17,864 nt of DNA from Pseudomonadota bacterium (GTDB lineage Bacteria > Desulfobacterota > Desulfovibrionia > Desulfovibrionales > Desulfovibrionaceae): positions 1-17,864 of the forward strand of contig JAEXGX010000376.1 of NCBI GenBank assembly GCA_023450535.1, written 5' to 3'. Below the pieces are notes generated by a model. It saw only the letters and a program-made list of their open reading frames with translations, searched no databases and was not told where the DNA came from. Below are positions 13,523-17,864 of the stretch, in pieces (the first letter of the stretch is position 1; each line of letters starts with the position of its first letter). A program made the translations under genes and the position numbers.

Positions 13523-14127
13523 AAAAAGCACTCTGCTGTCTCTTGCTCGGCGCGGCGTTGTCGCTTGGGCTTCCCCCGGCATCCGCCCGGGAAATGCCTC
13601 TACCGGCACCTCCCGGCTACAATGGGCAGTACCCGTCTCCGCCGTATACACCGGGTTATCCTTCCGCACCTCATTCCCCGCAGGCGCCCCTCCCTGACCG
13701 GCCCTTCCCCGACATACGGCCCTGGCCGGGCCACCCGCCGCAACGACCCGACAGGCCAAAACCGGAATATCCCATAGAGCCTATTCCGCCGAACAGGCCG
13801 GACTATCGCCCCGAGCCTGATTTCCAATACCCGGCGCGCCCCCACCCAGGCGCACCGTTCCCCGGTCTGCGTCCCTGGCCGCAGCGGCCCGATACGCCGT
13901 TCCCGGACAGGCCGAAACCGAATCGCCCCACAAGGCCCGTTCCGCCGGACAAGCCGGACTATGACCCTGATCCTGGTTTTCAGTACCCGCCAAGGCCGTA
14001 CCCCGGCGCCCCCTTCCCTGGTCTGCGCCCCCGGCCGGAACGGCCTCCACGTCCACCTCAGTTTTTGCCGCAATACCCCGGCAGACCGGGCGGAAACGTC
14101 TATATCTACAGAGTGCCGGAGCGGTAA
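13519..14127 (+). CDS. secreted proline-rich repeat protein, 202 aa (TTG start)
   Basis: AAGGAG at 13508-13513 precedes TTG 13519, where the sequence becomes an ideal signal peptide: (M)KKALCCLLLGAALSLGLPPASA, cleavage before REMP. The rest is roughly one-third proline, with many Arg, Asp and Tyr. A unit of 52 residues (156 bases) recurs: NRPDYRPEPDFQYPARPHPG matches DKPDYDPDPGFQYPPRPYPG one unit later, and GAPFPGLRP occurs twice. The DNA repeat is visible (GACTAT at 13801 and 13957). Such sequences form extended, non-globular chains in the periplasm or cell envelope; no enzymatic domain is present. An earlier in-frame ATG (13369) would precede the signal peptide with a foreign 50-residue leader, so I reject it. 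A terminator follows 28 bases downstream. The secreted nature is clear, the function unknown. Confidence 0.78.
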   Translation: MKKALCCLLLGAALSLGLPPASAREMPLPAPPGYNGQYPSPPYTPGYPSAPHSPQAPLPDRPFPDIRPWPGHPPQRPDRPKPEYPIEPIPPNRPDYRPEPDFQYPARPHPGAPFPGLRPWPQRPDTPFPDRPKPNRPTRPVPPDKPDYDPDPGFQYPPRPYPGAPFPGLRPRPERPPRPPQFLPQYPGRPGGNVYIYRVPER

Positions 14128-14154
14128 TCCCATTCCGACCGACATATTAACGTC

Positions 14155-14186
14155 GAAAGCGCTCCGGCAAATACCGGAGCGCTTTC
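14155..14186. terminator. bidirectional intrinsic terminator between the proline-rich gene and the Crp/Fnr gene
   Basis: GAAAGCGCTCCGG (14155-14167) and its perfect complement (14174-14186) form a 13-bp stem around the loop CAAATA. It lies 28 bases after the plus-strand gene and 31 bases past the end of the minus-strand gene. The AAA/TTT near the stem base act as the only T-tract in each direction. Confidence 0.7.
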
Positions 14187-14216
14187 AACAAGCCTACTTC
14201 ACAACCATCCGGAATT

Positions 14217-14939
14217 TCAGGACGCTCCAGCCAGTTCATCCAGACGGGTGCGGTCGAGGATGCGCAATTCATGCCGGGTAAATTTGCCCAGTACATGCAT
14301 ATCCCGCAGGCGGCATAAAATACGGGTCAGAGTAGTGCGGTGCATGCCCAGCAACCGGGCCAGCTCCTGCTGGGTCATGTCCGGTGCGAAACAATCGCAG
14401 CCCCCGTGACGCTGCGCCAGTTCACGCACCACGCGGCACACCTGGGAGACGGAATCCGCCAGTGCCGATTCCGCCAACCGCTGGGAATGGATGACCAGAT
14501 GCACACACAGCGACTGCACCAGGTTGATCATCAGATCGGGGTGTTCCGCTGCAAAACGCTCGTCTGTCAAAAGCGCCGCGTCGAACAGTGCCACTTCGGC
14601 AGGTTCCGTACAGGTGACCACGGTATTTTCCACGTCGTCGGCCACGACAGAAGGCACGTTCATGAGTGATCCCGGCCCCGCATACAAAATAGTGCGCTCT
14701 TCTCCGGCCCGGCCCACATAGGAAAGGCGTATCCGCCCGGACATGACGTAATAAAAGCTGGGCTTGCCCCCCTCCCCTTCATTCATGCCCGCGCCGATAT
14801 CAATGGTCTGTCCCTTGCGGAAGCGGCGGCGCGAGGCAAGATGCAACACCCGTTCCCACGGAGAATTGAGCCTGCCTACGGTAGAACCTTTCATTAACAC
14901 GGAACTTTGCACAAAAGGACAATGCGGGGAGTTTGCCAT
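14217..14939 (-). CDS. Crp/Fnr-family transcriptional regulator, 240 aa
   Basis: The N-terminal half is a cyclic-nucleotide-binding-type beta-barrel (about residues 30-125: RKGQTIDIG, FYYVMSGRIRLSYVG, ERTILYAGPGSLMNVPSVV), followed by the long dimer helix (about 130-178). The helix-turn-helix is MTQQELARLLGMHRTTLTRILCRLRDMHVL (188-217, given here as its key segment), with recognition helix HRTTLTRILCRL. The N-terminus has only Cys7, not the Cys cluster of oxygen-sensing FNR, and the cAMP-binding RGE..GE pattern of CRP is absent, so the signal is unknown. ATG 14939 has AGGAGG (14947-14952, complement) about 7 bases upstream. Placed next to the flavoprotein/TRAP operon and the secreted pair, it is their most likely regulator, by inference from location. 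Element E2 starts 27 bases upstream of its start codon, so its promoter lies inside or beyond E2. Confidence 0.9.
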   Translation of the reverse strand: MANSPHCPFVQSSVLMKGSTVGRLNSPWERVLHLASRRRFRKGQTIDIGAGMNEGEGGKPSFYYVMSGRIRLSYVGRAGEERTILYAGPGSLMNVPSVVADDVENTVVTCTEPAEVALFDAALLTDERFAAEHPDLMINLVQSLCVHLVIHSQRLAESALADSVSQVCRVVRELAQRHGGCDCFAPDMTQQELARLLGMHRTTLTRILCRLRDMHVLGKFTRHELRILDRTRLDELAGAS

Positions 14940-14965
14940 GAGATGGCCTCCTGTTCACCGGCCAA

Positions 14966-15178
14966 GAGCAATTTCATTGTGAAATTGCTCTTGACGTCGA
15001 GGGTAACGAGACTCCGCCGCGGCACCGGAGTAGCCGCAATTCACTTACGGCATCCACCCGACGAGCGTCCCGCAGGGGCGTACAGGCATGGACAACAAAG
15101 CAAGCTCCGGCTTCAGGCGTGAAACTTATGGGCCAGAACATTGTGTCCCGACTATGGATAATTCCAATTAAACTGCTC
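14966..15178. repeat. E2: 213-bp palindromic (MITE-like) element related to E1
   Basis: It opens with a perfect hairpin (14-bp arms 14963-14976 and 14980-14993, GAGCAATTTCA and its complement) and closes with AACTGCTC (15171-15178), so the ends are GAGCA and TGCTC as in E1. The core GCCGCAATTCACTTACGGC (15033-15051) matches the minus-strand E1 core GCCGCAATTTACTTGCGGC at 17 of 19, at the same distance from the end (67 versus 66 bases). Between them both have GTCGA and TCCGCCGCG. The right side is about 47 bases longer than in E1. The element fills the space between the Crp/Fnr gene and the terminator of the next operon. Confidence 0.65.
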
Positions 15179-15219
15179 AAGGAAGAAAAGCTGCCGCCCC
15201 GCGCCAGTAATTAAACAAC

Positions 15220-15263
15220 ATGCCCGCGAATTGAATGCAACTGCTTATTCAATTCGCGGGCAT
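15220..15263 (-). terminator. intrinsic terminator after the degenerate nucleotidyltransferase/HD gene
   Basis: ATGCCCGCGAATTGAAT (15220-15236) and its perfect complement (15247-15263) form a 17-bp stem with a 10-base loop. It lies 40 bases past the minus-strand stop at 15304. On that strand it is followed by GTTGTTTAATT, a moderate T-tract. Confidence 0.75.
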
Positions 15264-15303
15264 TGGTAATATCCGTACAATGCTCGGGCAACCCCGGAAG
15301 CAG

Positions 15304-16635
15304 TTATTTATTCATGTCCTGCAAGCAGCCGCGTACAAAAGCCACAGCGGAAGAGGAATCCGTCACCTCGCCCCGAATCTGAGCCTGAAGCAGGGCTTCA
15401 CGGATAATACCCACTTCCGGTCCCGGAGGCAGGCCGGTAAATTCCATGATCTCGTTACCGTTGAGCAGCGGTTCCACCATTTCCAGCGGTTTTTCCGCAC
15501 GCTCAAGGTATTTGAGATTATGATTGAAATTGGTGTAGTTGCCATCCGCCTGCGCCTTGATATTAGCGCGGGCCATTTCAATCAGCCGTTCGGTGTCCGG
15601 CAGGGAGCGGAAACGGCGGATACCGCGATCCGTCATCATGGACTGGAAACGCAACTGGTTGCGCACCAGGGCGCAGATGGTATCGATGTCTTCCGGGTCA
15701 AAGTGCATACGGCGCAAAATCTTGCGCGTCACCTTCGACCCCACGCGGTGATGCTGAAAAAAGGTCCAGCGCGTACCGTTGCGTTCCGCCGTATACAGCT
15801 TGCCCACATTCTGGAAAAGTACGGCGACCACGCCGATCCAGTCGTGGTGCAATTTTTCTTCCGGATAGTAGCGCATGCAGTCGATGGTATGCTGGAATAC
15901 GCTCTGTTCCTCATCCAGCAGCTTGCCCTCATTCTGACGCAACGAGGCAAGCGCGGCGACTTCAGGGATAAGCCCGGGCAGGATGGCGGAATCCGCCAGC
16001 AGTTGCACAAAACGCCACATATTTTCCGCTGCGACCTGCCGCCATTCGCGTACAAATTCGCTGGCAGGCACATAGTCGGCAATACGGCCCGACGCCTGCA
16101 CAATAGCTACCCAGGTGGCGGAATCCACGGGCAAATCATAGTTTGCTGCCATGCGCAAAACCCGGATCGCCAGCGTATAATTGCGGGCCAGTGTCAGTTG
16201 GGGAATCCCCGCCAGACGGACGCAACCGCAGCTTACGTCTTCAATTACCTTGTCGGAATTAAGAAAGCTGCTCAGGCGCATGACAGCGCCGTACTTTTCT
16301 TCCGAAGCGGTGCGCAGGGCTTCCTGCATGTGCGGAGTTATGCGGCGCACCACCATTTCCGGGTGCGACGCGTCGCTGACGTCAGTGGGATAAAAACGGT
16401 ACAGAACACCTGTTTCTTCACTGAGCAAGGTGCCTATAACCTCTTCTTCAGAACTGCGTACAAGATTGGGAAACAGCTTGCCCAATGTTTCAAAATCAAG
16501 CTCGCAGGCAATGTCCAATTCCTTGAGCCCGGTCATCTCATGCAACTGGGTCTGAAGGGAGGTATTGATGATATATGCGTCGTAACCATTGCGCAGAATG
16601 GTTTTACACAGACTGGTCGCTTCTTTGGTGGGCAT
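15304..16635 (-). CDS. CCA-adding/poly(A) polymerase-family protein with apparently lost catalytic motifs, 443 aa
   Basis: The fold is recognisable: an N-terminal region aligned with the nucleotidyltransferase start (NGYDAYIINTSLQTQLHEMT, residues 16-35), the RNA-binding neck (NYTLAIRVLRMAANYDL, 152-168), an HD-like region with FQHT (247-250), and the C-terminal segment LLNGNEIMEFTGLPPGPEVG (390-409) with RGEV. In active enzymes the first segment reads GG.VRD and is followed by a D-x-D; here the glycines are Asn-Thr, VRD is missing, and only one Asp remains in KELDIAC. The HD signature LLHDIGK is LFQNVGK (Q275-N276). I infer an inactive relative, perhaps an RNA-binding or regulatory protein; annotation as an active tRNA nucleotidyltransferase would be unsafe. 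ATG 16635 has AAAGGAG upstream. It is 101 bases after the next gene listed and probably co-transcribed with it. Confidence 0.82.
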   Translation of the reverse strand: MPTKEATSLCKTILRNGYDAYIINTSLQTQLHEMTGLKELDIACELDFETLGKLFPNLVRSSEEEVIGTLLSEETGVLYRFYPTDVSDASHPEMVVRRITPHMQEALRTASEEKYGAVMRLSSFLNSDKVIEDVSCGCVRLAGIPQLTLARNYTLAIRVLRMAANYDLPVDSATWVAIVQASGRIADYVPASEFVREWRQVAAENMWRFVQLLADSAILPGLIPEVAALASLRQNEGKLLDEEQSVFQHTIDCMRYYPEEKLHHDWIGVVAVLFQNVGKLYTAERNGTRWTFFQHHRVGSKVTRKILRRMHFDPEDIDTICALVRNQLRFQSMMTDRGIRRFRSLPDTERLIEMARANIKAQADGNYTNFNHNLKYLERAEKPLEMVEPLLNGNEIMEFTGLPPGPEVGIIREALLQAQIRGEVTDSSSAVAFVRGCLQDMNK

Positions 16636-16736
16636 GGAACGCTCCTTTCAATTACCGGCTTCCCGCCGAGCTGCCGGAGTCTCGCACATTTTCACCCGGA
16701 CGGCAATGCAGGGAACCCAGCAGTCCTCGACTCAAG

Positions 16737-17183
16737 TCAGGCCTGGGTACGAATCAACGGAACCACGCCTTCCGCATCCAGTACTTCATTCAACGCTTCT
16801 CGCGCGCGTTCCGACGGCCTGAGCAGCCCGCTGCCCGCCAGAGCTCCGGCGGCCACGTTGACTGAAGCTTCAGCTTTGAGGATCTCGCCCGGCGTTTCCA
16901 GCGAAAGCCCCAAAATATCCACACGATCCTCCAGCATAGCCTTTTTGCGTTCCCATGCTTCCGCCTGTTCGCGCATGCGGCGTTCACGGTCATCGCGCGT
17001 ACTGGCAAGATACAGATGCAGTTCCTCCATGCGGGTTTCGCGCGCCTTTTTGGCGGCCAAAGACTGCCGCAACCAATCTTCAATGCTTTGCCGCACGGAG
17101 GGAGAACTCTCCCGAAGGACGCGGCTGATATCCAGATTGGGCAACTCCGGCCCTTCCAGCTTTAAATCCTCATTTTTGCGCAT
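16737..17183 (-). CDS. hypothetical charged coiled-coil-like protein, 148 aa
   Basis: I do not recognise this family. The product is soluble, with no signal peptide or membrane segment. Residues 28-90 are strongly charged with long helix-forming runs (SVRQSIEDWLRQSLAAKK, then DRERRMREQAEAWERKKAML), likely a coiled coil. The C-terminal third is small-residue-rich (VNVAAGALAGSGLL) and ends in another helix. ATG 17183 has AGGAGG with 4 bases between. It precedes the degenerate nucleotidyltransferase gene in the same direction, which suggests a shared transcript and perhaps a shared process. Start, ribosome site and composition support a real gene; nothing supports a function. Confidence 0.75.
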   Translation of the reverse strand: MRKNEDLKLEGPELPNLDISRVLRESSPSVRQSIEDWLRQSLAAKKARETRMEELHLYLASTRDDRERRMREQAEAWERKKAMLEDRVDILGLSLETPGEILKAEASVNVAAGALAGSGLLRPSERAREALNEVLDAEGVVPLIRTQA

Positions 17184-17199
17184 GATGCCTCCTATGCTT

Positions 17200-17283
17200 T
17201 CAACACATCACGAGCATGACGCCTGAAACATCTTGCATCGCGCCTGCCCGGTTTGAAAAGGGGAAAATAGTAAACTCCGGCAT
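17200..17283 (-). CDS. possible small protein or leader peptide, 27 aa
   Basis: On the minus strand AGGAGG (17296-17291) stands 7 bases before ATG 17283, an ideal arrangement, and the frame runs 27 codons (MPEFTIFPFSNRAGAMQDV and on) to TGA at 17202-17200. The stop lies 16 bases before the ATG of the 148-residue gene, whose own AGGAGG lies between them. It could be a small protein, a leader peptide coupling translation to the next gene, or the remnant of a longer gene. The ribosome site is the main evidence; 27 codons alone would not be convincing. Confidence 0.4.
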   Translation of the reverse strand: MPEFTIFPFSNRAGAMQDVSGVMLVMC

Positions 17284-17864
17284 TTTTTCACCTCCTGCAA
17301 GGCCTTTGACACGCTCCCTGCGCAGGTTCTTTTTACGTTAAGCCCCACGCCCCCTCTTTCAGAGCATATTATGACTGAAAATGTATGCCTGCCAGGCCCT
17401 TATGTTCTGGCTGGCAGGTTTCACACCTGAAGCCACGAAAATTTTCCGGCTTCTGCTTGAAGGGTACAGGGAAAAAACGTTTTTGCCCCCCGGCGGCAGG
17501 CAATGGACTGTTCTCAGGTGTGAGTTCCGACACTCTCTCAAAAATCCGCGAATGAAGGATTTGGGAGGAATCCCGCCGAAATGATCAAGAAATGCCGCAA
17601 AATCTGGCAGTAGTGAGTCCAATGTATATGACAGTCTGATAACAACTCAAACCCTGTAAAATCTGTGCAAAAATATGTATATTTCTACAAATGAAGATAT
17701 ATTGTCTTTTATAGATAAATATTATGACTATAAATATCTATATACTGAAGTATATAAAGATGAATTTGATGAACATTTTTGTGATCAGCATGACTAATAT
17801 TCTGGAGTGATTGAGAAAAATTTTACCATTCTGTGTGGAGAAGAACAAATATTTGCATAATTCA
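17284..17864. other. right-end region without a firm gene
   Basis: Two parts differ in kind. Up to about 17600 the DNA is of normal GC and rich in inverted repeats: CCTGCCAG near 17389 with its complement near 17411, TCACACCTGA (17421-17430) with its complement at 17514-17523, and the palindrome AAAAACGTTTTT near 17474. An open frame of 67 codons (17381-17584, plus) exists there but has no ribosome site, and the opposite strand is open too, so it looks like repeat DNA. From about 17600 the sequence becomes very AT-rich. I see no terminator or promoter that can be called. Confidence 0.5.
17675..17860 (+). pseudogene. possible decayed low-GC coding fragment
   Basis: An ATG at 17675 opens 40 codons rich in Asp, Glu, Lys and Tyr (MYISTNEDILSFIDKYYDYK and on) up to TAA at 17795. 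The same frame then stays open for 20 more codons (YSGVIEKNFTILCGEEQIFA) before TAA at 17858-17860. Protein-like composition on both sides of an in-frame stop in AT-rich DNA suggests a gene broken by a nonsense change. No ribosome site is visible and the length is small, so chance is a real alternative. Confidence 0.25.

Noticed and set aside
14963..14993. The 14-bp-arm palindrome upstream of the Crp/Fnr gene as an autoregulatory operator
   Set aside because: A related, less perfect palindrome occurs at the same end of E1, far from any regulator gene, so it is better explained as part of the repeat element. A secondary regulatory use is not excluded.
15088..15171. A 27-codon frame (ATG 15088) within element E2
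   Set aside because: AGGGG lies 9 bases upstream, but the frame sits in the part of E2 absent from E1 and no protein-like feature supports it.
15304..16635. Calling the protein an active tRNA nucleotidyltransferase (cca)
   Set aside because: The GG.VRD and D-x-D motifs and the HD dyad are not present at the expected places.
15235..17226. A 663-codon plus-strand frame
   Set aside because: It is antisense to two better-supported minus-strand genes with ribosome sites and family motifs; its composition is that of a complementary shadow.

Overview
The window looks like a piece of chromosome from a sulfate- or sulfite-reducing deltaproteobacterium of the Desulfovibrio type. This rests on gene content (a flavoprotein of the APS-reductase alpha-subunit superfamily beside a GltD/DsrL-like NAD(P)H iron-sulfur flavoprotein, a TRAP transporter, a hybrid kinase), mid-high GC with AT-rich islands, and strong AGGAGG ribosome sites. 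I could not run a database search, so the genus is an inference. No rRNA, tRNA, CRISPR array or intact insertion sequence was seen.

Layout. Positions 1-541 (minus) hold the 5' end of polA, running off the left edge. A TPR protein (913-1473, plus) ends in a 24-bp perfect hairpin terminator and is followed by a 165-bp imperfect palindromic element (E1). Next come hisH and hisF (1892-3317, plus), which overlap by 8 bases and encode both subunits of imidazole glycerol phosphate synthase. Facing them is a hybrid histidine kinase with two receiver domains (3480-5750, minus). Its upstream region is about 660 bp of AT-rich, repeat-laden DNA with an (AG)16 tract and large palindromes.

Positions 6410-13260 (minus) are the centrepiece, one probable operon in transcription order: AprA/FrdA-like flavoprotein, NAD(P)H/FAD/4Fe-4S oxidoreductase, TRAP solute-binding protein, fused TRAP permease DctQM, terminator. 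I read it as import of an unknown small organic anion followed by cytoplasmic redox conversion driven by NAD(P)H. Divergent from it is a plus-strand pair of secreted proteins: a 64-residue peptide from a GTG start (13328-13522), coupled by a TTGA overlap to a proline-rich repeat protein (13519-14127). Only 67 bp separate the divergent start codons, and the two ribosome sites form a perfect 10-bp inverted repeat. A Crp/Fnr-type regulator (14217-14939, minus) is the natural candidate to control this locus.

The right part holds a second, related palindromic element (E2, 14966-15178), a CCA-adding/poly(A)-polymerase family protein whose catalytic motifs look lost (15304-16635, minus), a charged hypothetical protein (16737-17183, minus), a 27-residue small ORF with a strong ribosome site (17200-17283, minus), and an AT-rich end with weak coding traces.

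The least ordinary items are the E1/E2 repeat family, the flavoprotein/TRAP operon, the overlapping divergent 5' ends at 13260-13328, and the degenerate nucleotidyltransferase/HD protein.
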